Position numbers and translations under genes: made by a program. The notes below the pieces were generated by a model. It was not told the DNA's origin, made no database searches, and saw only the letters and a list, made by a program, of their open reading frames with translations. From assembly GCF_013744875.1 (NCBI RefSeq), contig NZ_CP059399.1, positions 682,001 to 746,000 on the forward strand: 64,000 bases of DNA, in the 5' to 3' direction. The DNA is from Nocardia huaxiensis (lineage in GTDB: Bacteria; Actinomycetota; Actinomycetes; Mycobacteriales; Mycobacteriaceae). Numbering within the stretch: position 1 is the stretch's first letter; each line of letters begins with the position of its first letter. This document shows, in pieces, positions 10,150-19,043 of the stretch.

Positions 10150-11778
10150 GTGGAGCACGGGAAACGACTCACCCGATCGGTCCGGGCCGCCGTCGCGCTG
10201 GCCGTGGCCGCATTGCTGCTGGCAGGCGTGCTGACAGGCTGCACGATCAAACCGGTGTACGGGGACATGATCGCGGTCAACGGTTCCGAACCGCAGAATC
10301 CGCTGGTGCCGTCCAACACCAATGAGAACGGCGGCGGGCGCATCGTGGACCGGCTCTTCGCGGGCCTGCGCTACATCGACGCGAAAGGCGTCCTGCACGA
10401 CGAGGTCGCGCAATCCATCGAGACCACCGACCAGCAGCACTTCCTCATCCGCTTGAAACCCGGGTGGACGTTCAGCGACGGATCACCGGTCACCGCACGG
10501 TCTTTCGTGGACGCCTGGAACTACGGTGCGCTGCTCACCAACGGCCAGCTGCAGAGCTACACGTACGCGCCGATCGCCGGATTCGCCGACGTCCAGGCCG
10601 ATCCGCCACGCGCACAGACCATGTCGGGGCTGAAGGTGATCGACGACCTCACCTTCACCGTCGATCTGATCGCACCCACCATCGACTTCCGGACCCGGCT
10701 CGCGTACGCGCCGTTCTACCCGCTGCCCGCGGTGGCCTTCGAGGACATGGACGCGTTCGGGCAACATCCGATCGGCAACGGGCCCTACCGTTTCGCCGAC
10801 GGGGACGCCTGGCAGCACGACGTCCAGCTGACCGTCGTGCCCAACGAGCGCTACCAGGGCGGCCGCCCGCCCCGCAACAAGGGCCTGACCTTCGTCTTCT
10901 ACTCCAACTTCGATTCCGCGTACTCGGATCTGCTCGCGGACAACCTCGATGTGCTCGACACCATCCCCGACAGCGCCGTCTCGGTGTTCCGGGCCGACCT
11001 GGGATCCCGGGCCGTGCAGGCGCCGACAGCGCAGAACCAGTGGATCGGATTGCAGCCCAACCTGCCGCACTTCAGCGGCGAGGAAGGCCGCCTGCGCAGT
11101 TACGCCATCTCCATGGCCATCGACCGCGCCTCCATCGGGCAGAAGATCTTCCGCGGCACCAGGATTCCCGCCCGCGACTACACCTCCCAGGTGCTCCCCG
11201 GCTTCAACGGCAACCTGCCCGGCGCGCAGGTCCTCGACTTCAATCCGGACGAGGCCCGTCGCCTCTGGGCGCGGGCCAATGAAATAGCGCCCTGGAGCGG
11301 CAAATTCGAGATCGCCTACAACGCCGACGGCGGCCATCAGGCGTGGATCGACGCTCTGGCCAACAGCATTCGCAACACGCTCGGCATCGAAGCCGTCGGA
11401 GCGCCCTTCCCGACCTTCAAACAGCTGCGCGACCAGATCGTGAACCACACCATCGGCAAGGCCTTCCGCTACGGCTGGCAGGGCGACTACCCGACCATGC
11501 TGCAATTCCTGGAGCCCGGCTTCCTGTCCACCTCGGAAACCAATGACGTGCAGTACAAGAACCCGGAGTACGACCGGCTCATCGCCGCCGCCGAAGCCGC
11601 ACCCACCGAACAGGATTCGTGGCGGATCGTGGGCGAGGCCCAGACGCTGCTGCTGCGTGACCTCCCGACGATTCCGATCTTCGACTACATCGCCTCCTCC
11701 GGCTACTCCAAACGCGTGGACAACGTCGTCATGACCTGGAACGGGCTGGCCGACTTCGAGAACATCGAGCTGAAATGA
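10150..11778 (+). CDS. dppA: Peptide ABC transporter substrate-binding lipoprotein
   Basis: A 542-residue extracellular solute-binding protein (family 5, SBP_bac_5). It has a lipoprotein signal peptide with lipobox LTGC around residue 34, so it is anchored outside the membrane. Family features include the early IVDRLFAGLRYID segment and the conserved PIGNGPYRF. It delivers oligopeptides or dipeptides to the permease encoded next. The GTG at 10150 gives a complete signal peptide. It heads a four-gene operon, with 13 bp to dppB. Confidence 0.92.
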   Translation: MEHGKRLTRSVRAAVALAVAALLLAGVLTGCTIKPVYGDMIAVNGSEPQNPLVPSNTNENGGGRIVDRLFAGLRYIDAKGVLHDEVAQSIETTDQQHFLIRLKPGWTFSDGSPVTARSFVDAWNYGALLTNGQLQSYTYAPIAGFADVQADPPRAQTMSGLKVIDDLTFTVDLIAPTIDFRTRLAYAPFYPLPAVAFEDMDAFGQHPIGNGPYRFADGDAWQHDVQLTVVPNERYQGGRPPRNKGLTFVFYSNFDSAYSDLLADNLDVLDTIPDSAVSVFRADLGSRAVQAPTAQNQWIGLQPNLPHFSGEEGRLRSYAISMAIDRASIGQKIFRGTRIPARDYTSQVLPGFNGNLPGAQVLDFNPDEARRLWARANEIAPWSGKFEIAYNADGGHQAWIDALANSIRNTLGIEAVGAPFPTFKQLRDQIVNHTIGKAFRYGWQGDYPTMLQFLEPGFLSTSETNDVQYKNPEYDRLIAAAEAAPTEQDSWRIVGEAQTLLLRDLPTIPIFDYIASSGYSKRVDNVVMTWNGLADFENIELK

Positions 11779-11791
11779 GCGAGGTGAGGGC

Positions 11792-12718
11792 ATGGCCTGG
11801 TACATAGTGCGGCGGCTGCTGCAGATGATCCCGGTGTTCTTCGGCGCGACCCTGCTCATCTACTACCTGATCTACAAGGTCACCGGCGGCTCGGTGACCG
11901 CACTGGCCGGGCAGCGCACGCTCACGCCCGCGCTGGAGGCCCAGCTGAAGGCGAGATACGGTCTCGACCAAGGCTTCTGGGCGCAGTACTGGCACTACCT
12001 GAAGGGCATCTTCACCTTCGACCTCGGCACCTCCTACTCCGGGCGGCCGGTGAAAGACGTCCTGGCGCAGGCATTTCCGATCACCTTCCGGCTCGCTCTA
12101 CTGGCCGTGTTCTTCGAGGCGGTGTTCGGCATCTTCTTCGGTGTGATCGCCGGACTGCGCAAAGGCGGCTGGTTCGACTCCACCATGCTGGTGGCCAGCC
12201 TGCTCGTCATCGCCATGCCCATCTTCGTGATCGCGTTCCTGGCGCAATTCCTGTTCGGCGTGAAATGGGGCATCGCACCGGTCACCGTCGGCTCCGACGT
12301 GAGCATCCCGCGGCTCATCGTGCCCGCGCTGGTGCTCGCCTCGCTGTCGTTCGCGTACGTGCTGCGGCTGACGCGAAACTCGGTGGCGGAGAACAAGGAC
12401 GCCGACTACGTGCGCACCGCCACCGCCAAGGGGCTGTCGCGGCGGCGGGTCGTCGTCGTGCACATCCTGCGCAACTCGCTCATCCCCGTGGTCACCTTCG
12501 TCGGCGCGGATCTCGGGGCGCTCATGGGCGGGGCCATCGTCACCGAGGGCATCTTCAATATCCCCGGCGTCGGCGGCACCCTCTACCAGGCCGTCGTGCG
12601 CGGCGAAGCGCCCACCGTGGTGTCGTTCGTGACCGCGCTGATCGTCGTCTTCCTCATCTCCAACCTCATCGTGGACCTGCTCTACGCCGTACTCGACCCA
12701 CGGATCCGCTATGCCTGA
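11792..12718 (+). CDS. dppB: Peptide ABC transporter permease DppB
   Basis: A 308-residue inner-membrane permease with about six hydrophobic helices. The N-terminus (MAWYIVRRLLQMIPVFFGAT) is typical of the DppB/OppB family, and the EAA loop is seen in [19 protein letters not shown] with the downstream IVTEGIFNIPGVG. It forms the channel with DppC. It overlaps the next start by 8 bp. Confidence 0.93.
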   Translation: MAWYIVRRLLQMIPVFFGATLLIYYLIYKVTGGSVTALAGQRTLTPALEAQLKARYGLDQGFWAQYWHYLKGIFTFDLGTSYSGRPVKDVLAQAFPITFRLALLAVFFEAVFGIFFGVIAGLRKGGWFDSTMLVASLLVIAMPIFVIAFLAQFLFGVKWGIAPVTVGSDVSIPRLIVPALVLASLSFAYVLRLTRNSVAENKDADYVRTATAKGLSRRRVVVVHILRNSLIPVVTFVGADLGALMGGAIVTEGIFNIPGVGGTLYQAVVRGEAPTVVSFVTALIVVFLISNLIVDLLYAVLDPRIRYA

Positions 12719-13691
12719 CGAGGAGCGCGGAATGCTCGACAAGGATGCGCCGCACGGGAATCCGCGGCCGGGACAGCAACGCTGGGTCGCCCCGCCCGAC
12801 GACGTGGAGGTGGTGGCCACCGACCGCGTGGACGTGCACGGCACGCCCGCCGGCTTCTGGGGCTCCGCCTGGCGGGAACTCCGGCGCAAACCACTGTTCC
12901 TGGTGTCCGCCGGGATCATCGTGCTGGTCCTGCTGGTGGCGGCCTTCCCGGGACTGTTCACCGGACAGGATCCGCGGTACTGCGCAGTCGATTTCAGCCT
13001 CGCCCCGCCCAACCGTGACCACTGGTTCGGCTACGACCTGCAGGGCTGCGACATCTACGCGCGCACCATCTACGGGGCGCGTGCGTCGGTGCTCACCGGT
13101 CTCGGTTCGACCGCCATCTTCCTGCTCGTGGGCGGCACGCTCGGAGCGCTCGCGGGATTCTATGGGGGACCGCTGGATTCGATCGTCTCGCGCATCGCCG
13201 AGATCGTGTACGCCATCCCGCTCATGCTGGCCGCCATCGTGATCATGCAGCTGGCCACCGACCGGACCATCTGGATGGTCATCCTGATCCTCGCCGCCTT
13301 CACCTGGCCGCAGGTGGCGCGCATCGCACGCGGCGCGGTCATCTCCGCCAAGGGCAGCGATTACGTGCCCGCCGCCGAAGCCCTCGGGGTCTCACGACTC
13401 CGAATCCTGGTGCGGCACATCATCCCCAATGCCCTCGGGCCCGTGATCGTGGTGACCACCATCTGGCTGGGCGTCTTCATCGTCACCGAGGCGACACTGT
13501 CGTTCCTGGGCGTCGGACTGCCGCCCACCGAGGTCTCCTGGGGCGCGGATATCGCTGCGGGACAACGGCAATTGCGGGCCGGATCGCTCATCCTGTTCTA
13601 TCCGGCGACCGCGCTCGCCCTGACCGTGCTCGGCTTCATCATGCTCGGTGACGCGCTGCGCGACGCGCTCGACCCGAAGGGACGGCGATGA
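12711..13691 (+). CDS. dppC: Peptide ABC transporter permease DppC
   Basis: A 326-residue permease of the DppC/OppC family. After a ~55-residue cytoplasmic N-terminus it has the family's DLQGCDIYARTIYGARASVL segment, then helices containing the EAA loop (GSDYVPAAEALGVSRLRIL) and EATLSFLGVGLPP. It pairs with DppB. Start and stop overlap both neighbours, consistent with a tightly coupled operon. Confidence 0.93.
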   Translation: MPDEERGMLDKDAPHGNPRPGQQRWVAPPDDVEVVATDRVDVHGTPAGFWGSAWRELRRKPLFLVSAGIIVLVLLVAAFPGLFTGQDPRYCAVDFSLAPPNRDHWFGYDLQGCDIYARTIYGARASVLTGLGSTAIFLLVGGTLGALAGFYGGPLDSIVSRIAEIVYAIPLMLAAIVIMQLATDRTIWMVILILAAFTWPQVARIARGAVISAKGSDYVPAAEALGVSRLRILVRHIIPNALGPVIVVTTIWLGVFIVTEATLSFLGVGLPPTEVSWGADIAAGQRQLRAGSLILFYPATALALTVLGFIMLGDALRDALDPKGRR

Positions 13692-15361
13692 CCGCACCAC
13701 TGCTCGAAATCCAGGACCTGCACGTGACTTTCGGCACGGGGGAGCGGTGCGTGAACGCCGTGCGCGGCGTCGACCTGACCGTGTACCCGGGGCAGACGGT
13801 CGCCATCGTCGGCGAATCCGGGTCCGGGAAATCCACCACCGCACACGCCGTGATCGGGCTGCTGCCGGGCAATGGGCGGGTCGCCGGCGGCCGAATCCTG
13901 TTCGACGGCAAGGATCTTGCGCACGCCTCGGAATCGGAACTGGTCGCGGTGCGCGGCAATGGCATCGGCTTCGTGCCGCAGGACCCCATGTCCAACCTGG
14001 ACCCGGTGTGGAAGGTCGGCTTCCAGATCACCGAAACCCTGGTCGCCAATGGCATCGCGCGCGGTGGTGCGGCCAAGCGACGCGCGGCGGAACTGCTCGC
14101 AGAGGCCGGTATTCCGGACGCTGAGCGGCGAATCAACCAGTACCCGCACGAATACTCCGGCGGCATGCGCCAGCGCGCCCTCATCGCCATCGGGCTGTCC
14201 GCGCGACCCAAACTGCTCATCGCCGACGAACCCACCTCCGCCCTCGACGTCACCGTGCAACGGCAGATCCTCGACCACATCGACGGTCTCACCGCCGAAC
14301 TCGGCACCGCCGTCCTGCTCATCACCCACGACCTCGGCCTCGCCGCCGAACGCGCCGAACACCTCGTGGTCATGTACCGCGGACGGGTGGTGGAATCCGG
14401 TCCGGCACTGGAGATCCTGCGCGACCCGCGACACGAGTACACCCGCCGGCTCGTCGACGCCGCACCCTCGCTCGCCTCGCAGCGACTGTCCGCCGTCCGC
14501 ACCCGTGAACGCATACGCGAACTCGCCGAGGATGTGGCCGCCGCCGAAGCGCCCGCCTCCGCGCCCGACGACATCCTCGTCGCCGAACACCTCACCAAGC
14601 GCTACCGCATTCGCGGCTCGGTCCCGTGGAAGCACACCGAACTCGCCGCCGCGGACGACGTCTCATTCCGCCTGCGCCGCGGCACCACCACCGCCATCGT
14701 CGGCGAATCAGGTTCCGGCAAAACCACAGTCGCGCAGATGGTGCTCGGCCTGCTCGCCCCCACCTCCGGCTCGGTCACCTTCAAGGGCCGCGAGGTCGCC
14801 GACCTCGCCCGCCACCACCGCATGCCCTTCCGCCGCAGCGTCCAGCCCATCTTCCAGAACCCGTACGGCTCCCTCGACCCCACCTACTCCATCCACCGCA
14901 CCCTCGCCGAACCCCTGCGCACCCATCGCATCGGCACCCGCGCCGAACAGGACACCCGCGTCCGCGAACTCCTCGAACTGGTCGCCCTGCCCGCCGGCGT
15001 CACCGCCCGCTACCCGGGTGAACTGTCCGGCGGCCAGCGCCAGCGCGTCGCCATCGCCCGCGCCCTGGCCCTCGAACCCGAGCTCGTCGTCTGCGACGAA
15101 GCCGTCTCCGCCCTGGACGTCCTGGTGCAAGCCCAGATCCTCCAGCTGCTCAACGAACTCCAAGCCGAACTCGGCCTCTCCTACCTGTTCATCACCCACG
15201 ACCTCGCCGTCGTCCGCCAGATCGCCGACAACGTCGTCGTCATGCAGCAGGGCAAAGTCGTCGAAAGCGCTTCCACCACAGAGGTCTTCGACAACCCGCG
15301 ATCCGAGTACACCCAGCGCCTCCTCGACGCCATCCCCGGCCGGGACCTCCTGGTGAGCTGA
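13688..15361 (+). CDS. dppD: Peptide ABC transporter ATPase, two fused ATP-binding domains
   Basis: A 557-residue protein made of two complete ABC ATPase domains, corresponding to DppD and DppF in one chain. Domain 1: Walker A GESGSGKST with K48, signature SGGMRQRALIAIG, Walker B LLIADEPTSALD. Domain 2: Walker A GESGSGKTT with K345, signature SGGQRQRVAIARAL, Walker B LVVCDEAVSALD (Ala in place of the usual Pro). Each is followed by an oligopeptide-transporter C-terminal segment (YTRRLVDAAPSL, YTQRLLDAIPG). The fused form is also found at this locus in mycobacteria. Its start overlaps the dppC stop (ATGA). Confidence 0.95.
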   Translation: MTAPLLEIQDLHVTFGTGERCVNAVRGVDLTVYPGQTVAIVGESGSGKSTTAHAVIGLLPGNGRVAGGRILFDGKDLAHASESELVAVRGNGIGFVPQDPMSNLDPVWKVGFQITETLVANGIARGGAAKRRAAELLAEAGIPDAERRINQYPHEYSGGMRQRALIAIGLSARPKLLIADEPTSALDVTVQRQILDHIDGLTAELGTAVLLITHDLGLAAERAEHLVVMYRGRVVESGPALEILRDPRHEYTRRLVDAAPSLASQRLSAVRTRERIRELAEDVAAAEAPASAPDDILVAEHLTKRYRIRGSVPWKHTELAAADDVSFRLRRGTTTAIVGESGSGKTTVAQMVLGLLAPTSGSVTFKGREVADLARHHRMPFRRSVQPIFQNPYGSLDPTYSIHRTLAEPLRTHRIGTRAEQDTRVRELLELVALPAGVTARYPGELSGGQRQRVAIARALALEPELVVCDEAVSALDVLVQAQILQLLNELQAELGLSYLFITHDLAVVRQIADNVVVMQQGKVVESASTTEVFDNPRSEYTQRLLDAIPGRDLLVS

Positions 15362-15416
15362 GCGACTCGGACACGCGCGCTCGATCACAGTGCGGCCCCC
15401 AGTAACCTGGTCTTTC

Positions 15417-16163
15417 GTGACCGACCCGCTGCAGCCCCTCGTCGACCTACCCGGCGTCCGCGAAGCCGCCGACAAGGCCCGCGACGCACTCGCCGAAGTG
15501 CACCGCCACAAGACGAACCGTCGCGGCTGGCCGACCACCGCCGCCGAAGCAGCCGTCCGCGCCGCCCGCTCCTCGGCCGCCATCGAAGGCGGCACCATCG
15601 ACCTCCCCGCCGACGGCAATGTCGAGGACCCCATCCTCGCCGGCGCCCTGCGCGTCGGTCAGGCCCTGGACGGCGAAGCCCTCACCAACCTGGTCGCCGT
15701 CTGGCAGCGCGCGCCGCTGCAGGCGCTGGCCCGCCTGCATCTCCTGGCCGCCGCCGACATGGTCGAAGACCAGCAACTCCTCGGCCGCCCCCGCAGTGTC
15801 CCCGGCGTAGCCGAACGCCTGGACCTGCTCACCCAGACCATCACCACCACCAAGGCGCCCGCGCCCGTGGTCGCGGCCGTCGTGCACGGAGAACTGCTGG
15901 CCCTCAAGCCTTTCGGCACCGGCGACGGCATCGTCGCCCGCGCCGCCTCCCGCCTCGTGGCCGTGTCCAGTGGCCTGGACCCGCACAGCCTCGGTGTCCC
16001 CGAGGTCTTCTGGCTCCGCCGCCGCCAGGCGTACCTCGACGCCGCCGCCGCGTTCGGCATGGGTACCGCCGAAGGGGTGGGCGGCTGGGTCATCTTCACC
16101 TGCGGCGCACTGGAAGACGGCGCCCGCGAAGCCCGCTCCATCGCCGACGCGGCCGCAGGGTAA
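15417..16163 (+). CDS. Fic-like protein lacking the catalytic histidine
   Basis: A 248-residue protein at the position of mycobacterial Rv3662c, usually listed as a conserved hypothetical. Residues 164-175 read KPFGTGDGIVAR, which lines up with the Fic motif HPFx(D/E)GNGRxxR but has Lys for the catalytic His, Asp for Asn and Ile for the first Arg. Near residue 57, SSAAIEGG resembles the inhibitory (S/T)xxxE(G/N) helix of class II Fic proteins. So a Fic fold without AMP-transferase activity is inferred. The GTG at 15417 (VTDPLQPLVDLP) is preferred to one nine codons earlier. It lies 55 bp after dppD and is probably cotranscribed. Confidence 0.72.
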   Translation: MTDPLQPLVDLPGVREAADKARDALAEVHRHKTNRRGWPTTAAEAAVRAARSSAAIEGGTIDLPADGNVEDPILAGALRVGQALDGEALTNLVAVWQRAPLQALARLHLLAAADMVEDQQLLGRPRSVPGVAERLDLLTQTITTTKAPAPVVAAVVHGELLALKPFGTGDGIVARAASRLVAVSSGLDPHSLGVPEVFWLRRRQAYLDAAAAFGMGTAEGVGGWVIFTCGALEDGAREARSIADAAAG

Positions 16164-16231
16164 ATACCCATTGACGCCGAAACCGCTTGAAGCACCGAGG
16201 TTTCGGCCGACGGGCCGGGACGTTCCGCGCA

Positions 16232-16535
16232 TAAAAGCGGGCGGCGTTGCCGCTATTGCGACCTCACCGCCCGCTAGCACGGACCACCCGGTTACCAAGC
16301 GTGCTCATCGGGTTGTGATTTTTCGGCCTCGGCGAGCTCTCCGGGCTTCGTCGGTTCATCCCCGCATCTGGTGCGAGGCTCTCGCCGTCGAAACCGCGGA
16401 TAACGCAGGCCCACAACACTCGTGCCCTTGTCGCGGCGTGCTCCGCGTGGGTGCCTGGTGTCCGTGCTGGGAAGGTTGGGATGGGAGAACGAACCTTCTC
16501 TTCCGATCCGATCTTGGCCTTCCGTCCTTCCGTAC
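16232..16535 (-). ncRNA. Ms1/MTS2823-type 6S-like RNA
   Basis: The interval downstream of the HAD phosphatase gene and convergent with the Rv3662c-like gene is where M. tuberculosis encodes MTS2823, the Ms1 homologue that binds core RNA polymerase. On the minus strand there is a good promoter: TTGATG at 16570-16565, a 17-bp spacer and TAACAA at 16547-16542, giving a start near 16535. At the 3' end a GCGGGCGG/CCGCCCGC hairpin (16237-16274) is followed by TTTTAT. A CGGCGAG/CTCGCCG long-range pair lies inside. The predicted length of ~304 nt fits the ~300-nt family. Both ends are predictions; identity rests on synteny and gene architecture. Confidence 0.8.
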
Positions 16536-16550
16536 AACCCATTGTTACTC

Positions 16551-16566
16551 TGTGAGCGCCCTCACA
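16551..16566. promoter_or_regulatory. Perfect Crp site inside the Ms1-type RNA promoter
   Basis: TGTGAGCGCCCTCACA is an exact match to TGTGA-N6-TCACA. It occupies the spacer between the -35 (16570-16565) and -10 (16547-16542) of the RNA promoter. Binding there would be expected to block polymerase, so repression by Crp is the simplest reading. Confidence 0.7.
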
Positions 16567-16651
16567 TCAAGAGCTGCGAAAACATTCAAATATTCGGCGT
16601 GTCTCGCGGTTTTGGCCCTCGGGCGTTTCTGGTAGGCGTGCGGTTTGTTTG

Positions 16652-17452
16652 CTACCGCTTCCGCCGCAGCAGCCGATAACTCAGCGCTCCCGCGGCCACC
16701 GCCCCGAGCCCGACCGCCACACTCGCCGCGACCGTCGTGGTCGACGGCGCCGGAATGCGCGCCCACAGCGACACCGGATTCTCGAACGTGAGCACCGGCC
16801 ACCCGCGCCCCAGCGCCTCCTTGCGCAGCGCCCGATCCGGGTTCACGGCCGTCGGATGCCCGACCGCGCTCAGCATGGGCAGGTCCGTCACCGAATCCGA
16901 ATAGGCATAGCACCGCGACAGGTCGTAACCCTGTTCCGTGGCAAGCCTTTTCATCGCCTCGACCTTGCCCTCGCCGTAGCAGTAGAACTCGACTTCGCCG
17001 GTGTACCTGTTGTTTTCGACCACCATGCGGGTGGCCGCCACATGATCGGCGCCCAGCGCCGCCGCGATCGGCCCCACCACCTCCTCGCCGGAGGCCGACA
17101 CGATGATCACCTCGTGCCCCCGAATGCGGTGGTCGGCAATGAGATCCGCGGCCTCGGCGTAGATGAGCGGATCCACGATGTCGTGCAACGTCTCGGCCAC
17201 CACCGAGCGCACCTGTTCGACATCCCATCCGGCGCACATCTTGGTGAGGTGCTCCCGCATGCGCTCCATCTGGTCGTGGTCCGCACCGGAGAGCAGGAAC
17301 AGGAAGTGGGCGTAGCTGCTCTCCAGCACGGCACGCCTGCTGAGCAGTCCCTGGTCCAGAAACGGCTTGCTGAACACGAAGGCGCTCGACCTGGCGATCA
17401 CCGTTTTGTCGAGATCGAAGAAGGCGGCGACTCGTCCGCGCTCGGCTGTCAC
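16652..17452 (-). CDS. HAD-IB family phosphatase with C-terminal membrane anchor
   Basis: A 266-residue SerB-like HAD hydrolase. Motif I is FFDLDKTVIA with the nucleophile and acid/base aspartates of DxDxT. Motif II is IIVSASGEE, and the later aspartates are in CYAYSDSVTDLPML (motif IV). The C-terminus has one hydrophobic helix (about residues 237-260) ending in YRLLRRKR, suggesting a membrane-anchored phosphatase. The GTG at 17452 was chosen because it starts just before motif I; the longer frame runs into the 6C RNA. Substrate unknown. The two RNA genes flank it, as around Rv3661. Confidence 0.87.
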   Translation of the reverse strand: MTAERGRVAAFFDLDKTVIARSSAFVFSKPFLDQGLLSRRAVLESSYAHFLFLLSGADHDQMERMREHLTKMCAGWDVEQVRSVVAETLHDIVDPLIYAEAADLIADHRIRGHEVIIVSASGEEVVGPIAAALGADHVAATRMVVENNRYTGEVEFYCYGEGKVEAMKRLATEQGYDLSRCYAYSDSVTDLPMLSAVGHPTAVNPDRALRKEALGRGWPVLTFENPVSLWARIPAPSTTTVAASVAVGLGAVAAGALSYRLLRRKR

Positions 17453-17599
17453 GCAGTCCAGGATAGGTTTCGGCGGCGGCCGGCGGGCATCGCGGCACGT
17501 TTGTTCGGGTTTGCCGGCCGGAAGCCGGGACGTGTCAGCGGGAAAAAGACTCGCCCGGTGGACTTGCAATCCTGGCGGGGCTTGGGTGTAGTATCGCAA

Positions 17600-17697
17600 T
17601 TACCTGGACATGGTCCAGGCGCGTTCAGCCCGACCCCCCGGGGCTGAACCCGACGGCCCCAGCCTCCTCCCCCCCCGGCTGGGGCCGTCCTCTATTT
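17600..17697 (+). ncRNA. 6C RNA (B11-type small RNA)
   Basis: Three hairpins follow one another: CCTGGAC/GTCCAGG at 17603-17619, TTCAGCCC/GGGCTGAA at 17624-17648 with a loop of six cytosines, and ACGGCCCCAGCC/GGCTGGGGCCGT at 17653-17688 with a loop containing eight cytosines, then CCTCTATTT. Two stems with C-rich loops define the actinobacterial 6C RNA family, and M. tuberculosis B11 lies between the same two genes in the same orientation relative to ssd. A promoter can be drawn with TTGCAA at 17564-17569 and TAGTAT at 17589-17594, although the 19-bp spacer is long. The last hairpin doubles as a terminator. The C-loops are thought to pair with G-rich mRNA leaders. Confidence 0.92.
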
Positions 17698-17831
17698 ACG
17701 GACAGGTTCGGTCTCTCCCCGCTCGAATGTGGGAGCTGCGCTCATCGAGCGCATGTGAACAGGCACTGTGTTATCCCCAATCGCCGAAGACCCCCTTCCG
17801 GCACGTCCTTCGCAGGATCACTCTGACCTGC

Positions 17832-19043
17832 ATGAACTTCGACGCCACCACGGCAGCCCCGGCCCTGGCCGCCATCACCGACGCCCGACTGCGCGAGGAG
17901 GTTCGCCGCATCGCGGCCGCCGCCGACCGTCCGCTCGAAGAACACTCCGCACCCCTCGGCCGCCACGCCTGGACAGCGGGCGCCGTCATAATTCTCGACA
18001 CCCCCGCCGCCCGGCAGTGCATCTCCGGTGATTGCCCGCGCCGCCCGGGAATTCTCCTGATCACCGGCGAGGAGCCGGGTTTGCTCGACTGGCAGACCGC
18101 CGCCGAAATCGGCGCCGAACAAGTCCTGCCCCTGCCCGCCGCCGCCGACACCCTCATCGCCGCCTTCACCGCCCACGACCACCGCACCCGAGACGACGGA
18201 GTCGTGGTGGCAGTCGCCGGCGCGTCCGGCGGCTCGGGCGCGTCCACCCTGTCCGCCGCCATCGCCATCGCCGCCGCCACCCGCTTCCGCGACCACACCC
18301 TCCTGCTCGACGCCGCGCCCTACGGCGGCGGCATCGATCTCCTCCTCGGCATCGAAACCACCCCCGGCCCGCGCTGGCCCGACCTCACCATCGAAACCGG
18401 CCGCATCTCCGCCGCCGCCCTGCACGAGGCCCTCCCCGCCCTCGCCGGCGTCTCCGTCCTCTCCTGCGGAAGAGCCTCCACCGCAACGGAACTCACCCCC
18501 ACCGCGGTCCGCGCGGTCCTCGACGCCACCCGTGCCGCCGGCAACCTCGTGGTCTGCGATCTGTCCACCGAGCGTGCCCCGCACGCCACCCACATCCTCG
18601 AAACGGCCGACCTGGTGATCCTCACCGTCCCCGCTCACCTGCGCGCCCTCGCCGCCGCCGAATCCGCCGCCGCCCGCCTCACCGCCCGAAACCCCAACGT
18701 CCACCTGATAGTTCGCGGCCCCGCCCCCGGCGGCCTGCGCGCCCGCGAAATCGCCGACGCCCTCCACCTTCCCCTCCTGGCCGCCGTCCGCCCGCAACCC
18801 GGCCTCTCCGAACGTCTCGAACGCGGCGGCCTCACCGTCCGCCGCCGCGGTCCCCTCCGCACCGCCGCCGAAGCAGTCCTCGACGCCCTCGTCGAAGTTG
18901 ACACCACCCGCCCCATCTCCCCGGCCCGCCGCGCGCCCCGCCCGATCCCGCATCGCCCGCAATGGCCCGCCGCCCGCTCCACCGCGCGAATCCCGTTGCG
19001 CCCCTCGATGGACACCTGCTCCGACCCCGTGGGTGCGCGATGA
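17832..19043 (+). CDS. ssd: Septum-site-determining/TadZ-like protein Ssd
   Basis: A 403-residue MinD/CpaE-type protein at the head of the Tad pilus locus. The P-loop region VAGASGGSGASTLSAAIA lacks the normal lysine of GKGGxGKT, as is typical for this group, while the deviant Walker segment DHTLLLDAAPYGGGIDLLLG is kept. TadZ-like proteins position the pilus machine at the pole or septum; the mycobacterial homologue affects septum formation. The ATG at 17832 lies after a C/T-rich leader. The C-terminus (about residues 360-403) is Arg/Pro-rich and probably disordered. The stop overlaps a short ORF. Confidence 0.88.
   Translation: MNFDATTAAPALAAITDARLREEVRRIAAAADRPLEEHSAPLGRHAWTAGAVIILDTPAARQCISGDCPRRPGILLITGEEPGLLDWQTAAEIGAEQVLPLPAAADTLIAAFTAHDHRTRDDGVVVAVAGASGGSGASTLSAAIAIAAATRFRDHTLLLDAAPYGGGIDLLLGIETTPGPRWPDLTIETGRISAAALHEALPALAGVSVLSCGRASTATELTPTAVRAVLDATRAAGNLVVCDLSTERAPHATHILETADLVILTVPAHLRALAAAESAAARLTARNPNVHLIVRGPAPGGLRAREIADALHLPLLAAVRPQPGLSERLERGGLTVRRRGPLRTAAEAVLDALVEVDTTRPISPARRAPRPIPHRPQWPAARSTARIPLRPSMDTCSDPVGAR

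Noticed and set aside
16422..16679. 85-codon plus-strand ORF in the Ms1 region
   Set aside because: It overlaps the predicted RNA, its promoter and the HAD gene end, and has no family resemblance.
17653..17688. Reading the C-loop hairpin only as a terminator of an upstream gene
   Set aside because: No plus-strand gene lies just upstream; two successive C-loop stems and the synteny fit 6C RNA better.
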